19,913 nucleotides of DNA from an uncultured Clostridium sp. (GCA_900543695.1 UQSG01000038.1:1-19913); one strand, 5' to 3'; positions 6,808-14,135 are shown, counted from the first letter of the stretch. Program-made: numbers and translations. The notes: generated from the sequence alone by a model not told the origin.

Positions 6808-7935
6808 CTATGCGGGGCCGAATGTGACGGATACCACTACGTTTACAGAAGGCATAATAAAGTTATATACATAATCGCCTCCGTTGTTCTGGACGGCGAC
6901 GGGCGTGCCGCCTACGTCGATTGCCGTCACCTTATAGCCTGTATCCGGCGTGGTTTGGAAAAATACCGTCCGTCCTGCTTCGAGGCCGACTCTTTTAACG
7001 TTATTGCCGAAGTGAACCGTTCCCTGCCCTCTGGCCGCCGCCGTTACGTAAAGCGGAGTCGGTTCCGGAGTATTCGGGGCAAACGTCGCGACCACCTCCA
7101 CGTCGCCGTACGGCATGTAAAACTGATAAACCGCATCGCCTCCGTTGTTTTTTACCTCATAATACGTTCCGCCTACGCAGACGGATTCTACATGATGATA
7201 AGCGCCGGGCGTCGTCTGAAAATTGACATAGGTCCCCTGCCCCACCGTTGTATATTTCAGACCATTTCCAAAGTGAACGGTGCCTTCTCCGACCGAGGTG
7301 GCCATCAGCTTATATTGCTGCGTCTGAGGGGGCGTGCCCGCGGCAGACACAAGGCAGAACCAGTCGATCACGGTCAGGCTGTTGCTTTGAAGCTGCGCGG
7401 CAGTCAGCCAGGTGCCGCTTGCCGTCGTATTCCGCTCCGGCTTAGCTGCGGAGTCGTAAACCAGATACGTTCCGTTTGCGGAATTATACGCATTGATTGC
7501 CATAAAATGATTGGGGACATGAACAATGACGGCTCCCCCGCTCTGCAGATGCGGGATGATCTTGCTGTCATAAATGGTTCCATCCTGCAGCCCGGAAATC
7601 GAAAAGCCGTACGTATTGCCAAAGGCCGCCGTAATGTTTTCGTAGAACGGCCAGCGCATCGTACCCTGTCCGTACGTTCCATTAAAATGATTATTCTCAT
7701 ACGCCCACTGTGCGATTGCCTGCGGCTGTATGAAATTTCCGGTCACATAATTGACCGCGTTAACTGTCGCAAGAATCCCGCAGCCGGAAGCCGAAAGATT
7801 CCATCCCCCATATACTGCGCTTCCCCAGCGGGGATCGCTTTGCTGATAGCACTCCGCGGATGCGGAGGAGTCAATCCCGCCGAACCCGACGGCGACGATC
7901 AGCGCCAATACCAATGCAAACCATTTTTCCCTCAT
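6808..7935 (-). CDS. Secreted C39-like cysteine peptidase with two C-terminal repeat domains
   Basis: 375 residues. A signal peptide occupies about 1-27 with ASA before the probable cut. The papain-like Peptidase_C39_2 domain spans about 28-195 with visible candidates for the triad: C52 in SGCG, H143 in NHFMAI and D161 in YDS. Two tandem modules of about 78 residues follow (about 209-286 and 295-373). They share GxGTVHFGN, FQTTP, a V-GG turn, NNGGD and a final MP...V-ATF pattern, like InlB-type divergent surface repeats, and are separated by a Pro-rich linker. It probably acts on peptides outside the cell; there is no ABC transporter fusion, so it is not a bacteriocin exporter peptidase. AGGAG precedes the ATG at 7935. 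Confidence 0.85.
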   Translation of the reverse strand: MREKWFALVLALIVAVGFGGIDSSASAECYQQSDPRWGSAVYGGWNLSASGCGILATVNAVNYVTGNFIQPQAIAQWAYENNHFNGTYGQGTMRWPFYENITAAFGNTYGFSISGLQDGTIYDSKIIPHLQSGGAVIVHVPNHFMAINAYNSANGTYLVYDSAAKPERNTTASGTWLTAAQLQSNSLTVIDWFCLVSAAGTPPQTQQYKLMATSVGEGTVHFGNGLKYTTVGQGTYVNFQTTPGAYHHVESVCVGGTYYEVKNNGGDAVYQFYMPYGDVEVVATFAPNTPEPTPLYVTAAARGQGTVHFGNNVKRVGLEAGRTVFFQTTPDTGYKVTAIDVGGTPVAVQNNGGDYVYNFIMPSVNVVVSVTFGPA

Positions 7936-7955
7936 CTTCTTTCTCCTTTCGAATT

Positions 7956-7973
7956 ACAAATATGTATATTTGT
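7956..7973. promoter_or_regulatory. Dyad in the leader of the C39-like peptidase gene
   Basis: ACAAATAT-GT-ATATTTGT, an 8-bp perfect inverted repeat with a 2-base centre, located 21 bases before the peptidase start codon and after its putative promoter. It could be an operator; AT-rich dyads also arise by chance. Confidence 0.5.
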
Positions 7974-7998
7974 TTATATTCCGTAAAATCACGGCTAT

Positions 7999-8027
7999 TT
8001 TGTATCATAATATTTTAAATTATTCAA
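7999..8027 (-). promoter_or_regulatory. Possible promoter of the C39-like peptidase gene
   Basis: On the minus strand: TTGAAT (8027-8022), 17-base spacer, TACAAA (8004-7999). The -10 is a weak match. The dyad at 7956-7973 would lie in the transcript leader. Confidence 0.45.
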
Positions 8028-8117
8028 CCATCATTTTTTGTTCGCACTCTTTTTTATAAAGAAAAATGCAAAACGGTCTGTCATGGTATATAATGATCCA
8101 CCAAGGAGGGAAACGGC

Positions 8118-8933
8118 TTGTTTACAGAAGAAACAAAAAACAGCGCAAAAGCGGTCGTGCCGGTCTCCGACGCGGCCTCTGTCGCTTATTTATTGGACGG
8201 CTGGGAGGAAACGATGCTTTGGTCTTATCTTCAGGGATATATGGGGAGGGCCTATGCAGTGGGCATGCCCCCCAGATCCGCGCAGATCCTCGTCGGAAGC
8301 TTTTGTTTTTTCTCCGGGCAGCCGGAGGAAGCGCTGGTGCGAAATATTCCGCCGGATTTTCAAGAAGAGTGTCTTCTCATGGTTCCGCGGCAGAGCGCCT
8401 GGCAGCCGCTGATCGAGGCCGTTTATGCAGAGCATGCCTCTCGCATACAGCGATATGCAATCAAAAAGGAGCCATGGGTTTTCGATCGAAAAAAATTAAT
8501 CCAGTACGCCGAAAGCATTCCGGAGGGATACCGGCTGGCGCCAATTGACGAAAAAATCTATTTTGAAACGAAAAAAGCGGAATGGTCCCACGATCTGACA
8601 TCGCAGTTTTCCAGTTATGAGCAATACCGAAAATATGGTCTTGGCATCGCCGCGCTCTGCGGCAGAGAGCTGGTCGCCGGCGCTTCTTCCTATACCGTAT
8701 ATGACGGAGGGATTGAAATCCAGATTGACACGCAGCTGAAGCACCGCAGGAAAGGACTGGCCGCGGCATGCGGCGCGAAACTGATTCTTGAATGTCTGGA
8801 GCGGGGACTTTATCCCAGCTGGGATGCCCACGACCGGCGATCCGCCGCGCTGGCGGAAAAGCTCGGTTATCATGTGAGCCACAGCTATATCACCTATTGC
8901 GTCAGTTTTCCGAAGGCTCCAGCTCAACCATAA
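8118..8933 (+). CDS. GNAT family N-acetyltransferase (PF12746-like)
   Basis: 271 residues, cytoplasmic. The N-terminal half resembles the family-specific region of GNAT_acetyltran proteins. The C-terminal half has the acetyl-CoA binding signature HRRKGLA at about 209-215, preceded by a strand containing IEIQIDT and followed by an alpha helix. Acceptor substrate unknown. It begins with a TTG codon at 8118: AAGGAGG at 8103-8109 is ideally placed and no ATG lies nearby. A TG-extended -10 (TGGTATATA, 8084-8092) may drive it. It converges with the acyltransferase gene; the 93 bases between them contain no clear terminator. Confidence 0.82.
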   Translation: MFTEETKNSAKAVVPVSDAASVAYLLDGWEETMLWSYLQGYMGRAYAVGMPPRSAQILVGSFCFFSGQPEEALVRNIPPDFQEECLLMVPRQSAWQPLIEAVYAEHASRIQRYAIKKEPWVFDRKKLIQYAESIPEGYRLAPIDEKIYFETKKAEWSHDLTSQFSSYEQYRKYGLGIAALCGRELVAGASSYTVYDGGIEIQIDTQLKHRRKGLAAACGAKLILECLERGLYPSWDAHDRRSAALAEKLGYHVSHSYITYCVSFPKAPAQP

Positions 8934-9026
8934 ATCAGCTCCGTTTTGTATAACCGGTCTGAGCATGTAATACTCTATAAGCCTGCCGTTAATTCTTTTT
9001 CTGTGACGTCCGCCTTCTGATCCGTT

Positions 9027-9860
9027 TTATTCGTCTGTTTCTTCTTCCGGCCGCGGCCTTTGAATGTATTCGATATACGCATAATCCGAGCAGCGCTCCG
9101 ACGTTTCGCACATAAATGCATACGCCTTTTCATGCAGATATTTCTGCGCTTCCTTGACGGACATCGAAGCGTCGGCGTAGAACGGTTCGCTGACATAGAT
9201 CGTGCGCCTCGGATGTTTTACCCATTTCAGCAGACCTTTGTTTTTCTGATATGTTACACAGACAGATACGACGGGCTTTCCCCACATTGCGGGATACCGG
9301 AAGGACGTGCTCTTATAGGGGCGGATAAAATTGCAGTACGGCCAGATATGGGCTTCCGGAAAAATCCCGACGCAGTAGCCCGCATCCGCTCTTTGGCGAA
9401 CGGCCTGCATAAATTTGTTCATGGCAGGAACAGAGGCAGTCGGAATCGGAATCGCGCCGAGCATTTGCACCAATCCCCTTATTTTTTTGATGGAAACGGC
9501 GTCAGGGGCCGTAATGACAAACGCCCGCTTAGGAAACGAAATCAGCGCCGGAATAAAGGCATCTGTAAAATGCGTATGATTGATATACATAAAATACCCG
9601 GTCTTGCGCAGTTTTCTTAATACACGCTGGTTTCTTACCCGATAGCCTCCGATAAATAATGAATAGAAAAATACAATCGGTATTGCAATGATATAGTACA
9701 GAAACCATGCGCCCAGTCTCCAGAGCCAAAACCTGGGCAAAAACGGAAATTCCTTATCAATCTCCTGCGTATTGATATTCGTTCCGGCGAAATCGTCATT
9801 TAACGGGTCATCATAATATACGATTTTCTTTTTGCGTTTCATAAAGGGATAAACCGCCAC
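9027..9860 (-). CDS. PlsC-like lysophospholipid acyltransferase
   Basis: About 277 residues. A hydrophobic segment (about 50-72) provides the membrane anchor. The acyltransferase signature H-x4-D is at H95-D100 (NHTHFTD), and the later block IFPEAHIWP (166-174) corresponds to the FPEGTRS motif of 1-acylglycerol-3-phosphate acyltransferases with unusual residues after PE. It likely acylates a lipid headgroup backbone at the inner membrane face. The start is uncertain: GTG at 9860 and ATG at 9842 both lack a good ribosome binding site. The promoter at 9895-9924 makes either possible with a short leader. Confidence 0.8.
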   Translation of the reverse strand: MAVYPFMKRKKKIVYYDDPLNDDFAGTNINTQEIDKEFPFLPRFWLWRLGAWFLYYIIAIPIVFFYSLFIGGYRVRNQRVLRKLRKTGYFMYINHTHFTDAFIPALISFPKRAFVITAPDAVSIKKIRGLVQMLGAIPIPTASVPAMNKFMQAVRQRADAGYCVGIFPEAHIWPYCNFIRPYKSTSFRYPAMWGKPVVSVCVTYQKNKGLLKWVKHPRRTIYVSEPFYADASMSVKEAQKYLHEKAYAFMCETSERCSDYAYIEYIQRPRPEEETDE

Positions 9861-9894
9861 ATCAAATTTAAAACTAAAGCTTTAAAGCGGGGTG

Positions 9895-9924
9895 ATCATA
9901 TCATATTTGAGAACTTTCTGTCAA
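9895..9924 (-). promoter_or_regulatory. Promoter of the acyltransferase gene
   Basis: On the minus strand: TTGACA (9924-9919, full consensus), 18-base spacer, TATGAT (9900-9895). It lies 20 bases downstream (in transcription sense) of the GTTTTTACT repeat block. Confidence 0.75.
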
Positions 9925-9944
9925 CGAGGAGGCATGGCGGCCAC

Positions 9945-10065
9945 GTTTTTACTAGGGCGACGGCGTTTAGTAAAAATGGCCCGGCAGGTCCTCGGCAATT
10001 GGGAAAAACTACTTTATCTGTCAAATATTTCCATTTGGTTGTTCCCTCTCATTTTATTTTTACTT
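9945..10065. repeat. Intergenic repeat, copy A (GTTTTTACT element)
   Basis: GTTTTTACT (9945-9953), 11 variable bases, GTTTAGTAAAAA (9965-9976), one pyrimidine, GGCC (9978-9981), and later TTTTTACTT (10057-10065) after a TTCC-TCT stretch. The order and the first spacing are the same in copy B at 19807-19897, while the 11-base interval differs completely. The first two blocks form a stem TTTTTACTA/TAGTAAAAA. Conserved ends with variable centres suggest a protein-bound or structured element; no gene is evident in it. Confidence 0.75.
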
Positions 10066-10131
10066 GCCTCCACCTAGAGAGTAAAAATCTCTTTCCCACA
10101 AAAATCTGGTCGTAAATTCCCAATAAAATGG

Positions 10132-10160
10132 AAACCGCGAGCCGTGAGGCCCGCGGTTTT
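10132..10160 (-). terminator. Hairpin terminator after the NlpC/P60 gene
   Basis: A 12-bp stem (10132-10143 with 10148-10159) has one A-C clash on the plus strand that becomes a G-U pair in the minus-strand RNA, so it appears selected for minus-strand transcripts. The downstream T tract on that strand is short (CATTTTATT). It starts 2 bases after the stop codon of the gene ending at 10162. Confidence 0.75.
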
Positions 10161-10161
10161 C

Positions 10162-11157
10162 TTATCCCACAATCTCCTGGATCTGAGAAAGCTTATTCTC
10201 AGCAATATTTTTGAGAAGAAAGCGTTCCATTTCGTTGCCGTTTAAAAAGGCAAGCGTGGATGCGTCGCACTGTCCGGACTGAGGAAGACCGGCCTGCGAT
10301 TGAATGTTTTTCAATGTTTGAACCATTGCAGGGCCAAAGCTCCCGTCCGGGACGCCGTTCTTCCAGCTGTGTGCTTTCACCTCGTCCTCCAGAGCCTGCG
10401 ACAGCCGCGCAATCCGCAGCTGCAGCTTTTGGACCTCCGTCCCCCGGTCCCCGCGCTGAAGTGCCTGGTTGATATAGATATATTGCAGGTTCAGCACAGA
10501 AAGATCGGAATCCGAAGAACCGCCGCCCTCGCCCGTCGTATACGAAAGATAAGGCAGGAAGCCGCATTTCGTCCATTTCCTCGCCGGATAGCCCGAATTT
10601 CCCCACTGGTCCGGGAGATTCGCAAGCGCCGTAAGCTGAACGCCGTTTTTCCAGCGCGTTGTACACTCCGCGGCAAGGCCTTTTCCGACATAAATGCCGC
10701 AGTGCCCGGGCGTCCACAGATACTGTCCGACTACGATATTTTCGAAGTTCTCGCTGACGTCCACGCAGACGTTCAGCATTTGACCCTCGTCAATATCGGG
10801 AACGCCGTTCGATTCATATTTCGCGCCGCCGTAAATATTTTCAGGATTTCCGTCCCAGCCCCACAGAATCGCTTTTACAAAACAAACACAGTCGAAGCCG
10901 AAATAGTCCTCGCCGATCAGCTTCGTAAAATAATCAACGCGTTCCGCGGTATACCAGGACGGATTCGCCCGAAGCTTCCTGTCAATCGTATACTGCGTCA
11001 CCGGCCAGCCAAAAACACCGCTCATATAAACAGTGTTATAATTGGACGCGACAGCAATACATTTTTCCGCAAACTCTTCCGCCGACATTACCTTCTGCGC
11101 GGCTACGAGCTGAATATTGTCCTGGCCTGACAATACGTTTTTACTGTTTACCTCCAT
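10162..11157 (-). CDS. NlpC/P60-type peptidase with C-terminal peptidoglycan-binding domain
   Basis: 331 residues. The NlpC/P60-like domain (about 25-205) has C90 in GFDCVCF, H152 in TPGHCGIYVG and a polar third residue near E164. After a Gly/Ser linker, the segment 233-305 (LQRGDRGTEVQKLQ ... DGSFGPAMVQTLK) is a PG_binding_1 fold. It would cleave peptide bonds in cell-wall stems. It has no signal peptide or membrane segment, as in phage-type endolysins, so its export route is unclear. It is the last gene of the peptide-regulator unit, 99 bases after the 48-residue peptide. The start follows a weak AAGGTG site, and a separate promoter was not found. It could be an effector released with the peptide system or an unrelated lysin. 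Confidence 0.82.
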   Translation of the reverse strand: MEVNSKNVLSGQDNIQLVAAQKVMSAEEFAEKCIAVASNYNTVYMSGVFGWPVTQYTIDRKLRANPSWYTAERVDYFTKLIGEDYFGFDCVCFVKAILWGWDGNPENIYGGAKYESNGVPDIDEGQMLNVCVDVSENFENIVVGQYLWTPGHCGIYVGKGLAAECTTRWKNGVQLTALANLPDQWGNSGYPARKWTKCGFLPYLSYTTGEGGGSSDSDLSVLNLQYIYINQALQRGDRGTEVQKLQLRIARLSQALEDEVKAHSWKNGVPDGSFGPAMVQTLKNIQSQAGLPQSGQCDASTLAFLNGNEMERFLLKNIAENKLSQIQEIVG

Positions 11158-11256
11158 GACAACACACCTTTTCCACTTGTATTTAGGCTATAACCCATAT
11201 ATCATATGCGTTGTTTCCTCAATTCGGTGCATGCGGGAGGCAAACGAAAGCGGAAA

Positions 11257-11403
11257 TCAGAAGATACGCGCCACCCTTGAAACACAACCACTATAGGTCG
11301 AGCACGCGCTCAAAACAACCGCCCGGTCCACCTCATTCTGCGACATCGTCAGCAGCTGCGGCTTATGCCATTTTTTCATAATTTTTTTTCCATGATCTTC
11401 CAT
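11257..11403 (-). CDS. Putative RiPP precursor peptide 1 (48 residues)
   Basis: The small minus-strand gene starts at ATG 11403, whose A is the last base of the preceding regulator stop (TAATG overlap); GGAGGA lies 8 bases upstream. The leader holds KKWHKPQLL (residues 10-18) and an acidic centre (NEVD, 23-26). The C-terminal part is ACSTYSGCVSRVARIF (33-48), with Cys34 and Cys40 separated by five residues and no acidic residue. It aligns without gaps with the peptide at 12828-12944 over 32 positions. There is no hydrophobic signal sequence, so LSAC at 31-34 is probably not a true lipobox. Role inferred: substrate of the PqqD/radical SAM machinery. Maturation product unknown. Confidence 0.78.
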   Translation of the reverse strand: MEDHGKKIMKKWHKPQLLTMSQNEVDRAVVLSACSTYSGCVSRVARIF

Positions 11404-12791
11404 TATCGAATTCCTCCATATTTTTCCAAAATTTTGATCAGCTTCATCAGGTGTTTCTTGTTCAGGACGTATTCATTTGTCCCATCGATTTTCTGGATTA
11501 CCTTCTGCTCTGTCAGGAGCGACGTCATCCGATATGCGGCGTCACGGTTCAGTCCCGTGGCCGCCATAATCGTTTCCAGACTGCACGGTCCGTTTGCCAG
11601 AGCATCCAAAATCTTCTTCGTTGCAATGTCGCTAAAGTTCTTCAATTTATCACCGATTCTCTCATAATCCATATGATTTCCCGGCGGATTGACGCGTCCG
11701 TGCCCAATCGAAATAATGCAGGCGCCCCTGTTACAGAAATATTCGATAGTTCCCGCGGTGAACGCCAGCTTTTCCAGGCACACGCTCTGTTCCTTTGGTC
11801 CTCCCATAAGCATTCTGCGGAACAGATAATGATCCGTGACGTTAAGGAGCTCCCCGTACGTTTCAACCTGGCTTTTCATCCGGGCGAGATCCTTCTCTAC
11901 AATGTCCCGCACCGATTCAAAGCAGATTTCATATTCTTCATAGTAATCCGACAGGAATTCAAGCAGCATTGATTTCAGCGAAGGCTTCCGGCTGTCGCCG
12001 AGCGAGCAGGATTCATACAGCGCGATCAGTTCGGCTTTGACAGAAGGCGCATACGAGGCGCCCTCCATATATGTATAAAAGTTTTCCCGATTTCTCATCG
12101 CATACTGCAGGATTTCATACGGCATCATTTTAAATGTATGCAGACACTCAAGCAGCGTACAGAACAAATCGGCTTCGCTTTTCCCGCTGATTATTTCGTA
12201 TACCTGCCGCATCGTCAGCTCTTCTCCGAAAAACGCAGGCCGCAGGATCACGGAGGTCAGCGGATAGTTCTCTCTGGTACGCGTGAAAAACAATCTTAGC
12301 AGCCCGCATTTTTTGTATATGTAGCTCGTAAGAATGCCTGACGCCACACGGATGCGCAGCTCATCCTGCTCTTCGTTTTCGTATGTGAGATAAACCGCTC
12401 CGCTTCTGTCGTTCGACGTACAATTCAGCATCATCAACGCATCCCGGGGCGCCGGCCCGCAGGGCATAATATAGATGGAATAATAATGGTCGCCTACCTT
12501 TCTATGGGAAAGGTACTTTGCATCCGCATACTTTTCGTCGAAATACGGCGCCGGCTCGCTGATCAGGCTGGACGCCTCCGGCGCTTGCGTTTTCGCTGGC
12601 GCCAGCTCCTGGCTGATCTCAGCGGAGAAGTCGAACTGCTTCTTAATAATCCGTCTTCTCCTGGCCGGCTTTGCAGCCTTGCTGTTTTTTCCCTTCGCGC
12701 TGCCTGTCCTGACAAGCCGCTTTCTTTCGGCGCTATTCCGGCCGGAGCCCGTTCGTTTTCTGTGATTTTTGTTACCACCATCGCCATTCAT
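11403..12791 (-). CDS. Large winged-helix (ArsR-like) regulator with basic N-terminal tail
   Basis: 462 residues from ATG 12791, chosen because AAAGGG lies 9 bases before it; ATG 12800 touches that site. Residues about 5-65 are an extremely Lys/Arg-rich, low-complexity tail. A mixed alpha/beta region follows without a domain I recognise. The C-terminal 86 residues (377-462) are a winged helix, with a recognition-helix-like LNRDAAYRMTSLL and wing ending YVLNKKHL. That end closely parallels the regulator at 15189-16304 (YRLNKKQF). It lies between the two small peptide genes and overlaps the downstream one. I infer a peptide- or product-sensing transcription regulator of this locus. Confidence 0.7.
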   Translation of the reverse strand: MNGDGGNKNHRKRTGSGRNSAERKRLVRTGSAKGKNSKAAKPARRRRIIKKQFDFSAEISQELAPAKTQAPEASSLISEPAPYFDEKYADAKYLSHRKVGDHYYSIYIMPCGPAPRDALMMLNCTSNDRSGAVYLTYENEEQDELRIRVASGILTSYIYKKCGLLRLFFTRTRENYPLTSVILRPAFFGEELTMRQVYEIISGKSEADLFCTLLECLHTFKMMPYEILQYAMRNRENFYTYMEGASYAPSVKAELIALYESCSLGDSRKPSLKSMLLEFLSDYYEEYEICFESVRDIVEKDLARMKSQVETYGELLNVTDHYLFRRMLMGGPKEQSVCLEKLAFTAGTIEYFCNRGACIISIGHGRVNPPGNHMDYERIGDKLKNFSDIATKKILDALANGPCSLETIMAATGLNRDAAYRMTSLLTEQKVIQKIDGTNEYVLNKKHLMKLIKILEKYGGIR

Positions 12792-12827
12792 AAGCTTCAT
12801 CCCTTTCTGACATGCATAACTCTGCAG

Positions 12828-12944
12828 TTAATAAAACCAATCGCATATAACATGATACTTTGAGCATCCGGCCGCCACGATCAGATCCTCCAGCTCGTCC
12901 CTGGTAATGAGCTCCATTACCGGCTTTCTCCATTTCTTTCCCAT
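12828..12944 (-). CDS. Putative RiPP precursor peptide 2 (38 residues)
   Basis: ATG at 12944 is preceded by AGGAGG with 8-base spacing, and the gene starts 16 bases after the regulator-like gene. The leader contains KKWRKPVMEL (3-12) and a strongly acidic middle (RDELED, 15-20). The C-terminal part is GCSKYHVICDWFY (26-38), with Cys27 and Cys34. Position-for-position identity with peptide 1 covers K, K, W, K, P, E, C, S and Y, with conservative changes between. Both have W-x-K-P followed by hydrophobics, reminiscent of the aromatic-x-x-P-x-L leaders recognised by PqqD-like proteins in lasso peptide systems. A ring with a C-terminal acid is not obvious, so lasso topology is not supported. Confidence 0.8.
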   Translation of the reverse strand: MGKKWRKPVMELITRDELEDLIVAAGCSKYHVICDWFY

Positions 12945-12959
12945 AAAAAATACCTCCTG

Positions 12960-13787
12960 TTAAAATATTTTAAAATGATTATCATGTATCATGCGTTGAA
13001 TATAGAAAAGCCCGCTGATATGCAGCGCACTGCGCTCTTCATATATAACCATATTATAGTCAAGCCGTATCAGCGATAAAGTAATCACATATTTCGTCCG
13101 TACAATTTTGTCTTTCAGCAAACACTCCTGTGTGGATTGCACCAATAAATTTTCCACATGGTTTGTCTCCAGATAATTCTTCAGCGTCCTGGAGGTGTAC
13201 TGGTAGCTGTCCTTGTATTGATCGTACAGCGCTCCGACGGCGTCATGGATTTTGGTCAGATATTCGACAAACGTCTTCACAAATTCGCTGTAATTCAGCA
13301 GCAGCGTTGCAAGACTGTATTTGACATCCCGCGGGAGCGCCGTATCGTCCAGCAGCTTCACAACATACAGGTCACGCGATTGAATCATTGCGGGGATTAA
13401 ATCCTCCGGAATAATCTTCCGTTCCGAATAGAGACACTCCCGCAGAATCGGCTCCGTTCCCTCCTGCTTGTCCGCCGTTTCAATCGAGCTGATCAGATCC
13501 ATAAACGAATTGGATTCCTTCGCCTTGTCTAAAAATACGGTAAGAAGCACGGTCAATCGATTTATATTTTTGTCATTTTCCGGTATATACAGAACGGCGG
13601 CAATCGAATCGTCAAACTCTCTTGCCAGTTCAAATAAATTGTTATACCGCAGAAAAGTATCGCGCTTCAACAAAGAATATTCAAACGTGATCCGATCATA
13701 ATCTTTTTCCCGATTGGCCTTATCAATCACATTCAGCACGTCGAACATAACACTTTTCTTCATACTCGCAATGCTCCAGGAACTCAT
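12960..13787 (-). CDS. Regulator-related protein lacking the winged helix
   Basis: 275 residues from ATG 13787, with AAAGGAGG 12-13 bases upstream; the in-frame upstream codons overlap that site. No family recognised. It is predicted helical and soluble. Its overall layout (MFDVLN start, long helical middle, final strand-rich stretch near YVITLSLIRLDYNMVIYEER) resembles the N-terminal sensor-like part of the regulators at 15189-16304 and 11403-12791. It stops where those continue into the winged helix. It is the first gene after the promoter at 13875-13903 and is followed by precursor peptide 2. It may bind peptide without binding DNA, or act as an immunity protein (inference). Confidence 0.6.
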   Translation of the reverse strand: MSSWSIASMKKSVMFDVLNVIDKANREKDYDRITFEYSLLKRDTFLRYNNLFELAREFDDSIAAVLYIPENDKNINRLTVLLTVFLDKAKESNSFMDLISSIETADKQEGTEPILRECLYSERKIIPEDLIPAMIQSRDLYVVKLLDDTALPRDVKYSLATLLLNYSEFVKTFVEYLTKIHDAVGALYDQYKDSYQYTSRTLKNYLETNHVENLLVQSTQECLLKDKIVRTKYVITLSLIRLDYNMVIYEERSALHISGLFYIQRMIHDNHFKIF

Positions 13788-13874
13788 AGCTTGTCCGCAA
13801 CCTCCTTTGCCCAAAAATCAATTCAGATAACATGACATAATTTCCAAAATATCTAATACCTGAATCCGCTGGAT

Positions 13875-13903
13875 ATATTATCATATTCTGGAATCAGAAT
13901 CAA
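13875..13903 (-). promoter_or_regulatory. Promoter with overlapping dyad before the peptide-regulator unit
   Basis: On the minus strand: TTGATT (13903-13898), 17-base spacer, TAATAT (13880-13875). The dyad ATTCTG-N4-CAGAAT (13885-13900) overlaps the -35 and spacer, a position where a bound protein would block polymerase. A second dyad lies just upstream at 13908-13930. Confidence 0.7.
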
Positions 13904-13907
13904 TATG

Positions 13908-13930
13908 TTTTTCGAACAATTTTCGAAAAA
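13908..13930. promoter_or_regulatory. Upstream dyad TTTTTCGAA-N5-TTCGAAAAA
   Basis: A 9-bp perfect inverted repeat with a 5-base centre lies four bases upstream of the -35 of the peptide-regulator promoter. The position fits an activator or second operator site. The rest of 13931-14101 is AT-rich with no gene seen. Confidence 0.55.
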
Positions 13931-14101
13931 ATTTTAATATTATTTTTTTGATGAAAAAACGATCGAATTTATATATATAATATAGGTATTACAATTAGAT
14001 TGATCAAATTCTGAGCAATATAAAAAATACAGAACTTCAAAATATTACGATCTTTACAATTTTCAAAGAGATTTTAACAAAATAGACTTTTTAGACGTAG
14101 C

Positions 14102-14135
14102 AAAAAATATTGTACTATTTCAGAAATAGTACAAT
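14102..14135 (-). terminator. Terminator after the radical SAM gene
   Basis: A 12-bp perfect stem ATTGTACTATTT (14109-14120) pairs with 14124-14135 across a three-base loop. On the minus strand it is followed by A then six Ts. It separates the modification unit from the peptide-regulator unit. Confidence 0.85.

Noticed and set aside
6766..7986. 406-codon plus-strand frame
   Set aside because: It is antisense to the C39-like peptidase, which has a signal peptide, catalytic residues, repeats, ribosome binding site and terminator; the plus frame shows no domain.
9945..10065. CRISPR repeat or array
   Set aside because: Only one unit per site, with an 11-base internal interval and no spacer-repeat periodicity; no cas gene in the window.
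9892..10077. 61-codon plus-strand frame with a hydrophobic end
   Set aside because: No usable ribosome binding site at its start, it runs through the repeat element and overlaps the acyltransferase promoter on the other strand; composition follows the repeat rather than a gene.
11257..11403. Lipoprotein signal (LSAC as lipobox)
   Set aside because: The preceding hydrophobic stretch is only about four residues (AVVL) and follows an acidic segment, so there is no real signal peptide; the second peptide has AAGC with the same problem.
12828..12944. Lasso peptide precursor
   Set aside because: The W-x-K-P leader and HPrK/nucleotidyltransferase neighbours are lasso-like. However, a Gly at the core start would put the only acidic residue at position 10, outside the usual ring size, peptide 1 has no acidic residue in its core, and no lasso protease or cyclase gene is in the window.
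13931..14101. Additional precursor peptide between the two units
   Set aside because: Both strands were read for a KKW-x-KP-like frame with a ribosome binding site; only AT-rich sequence with stops was found.
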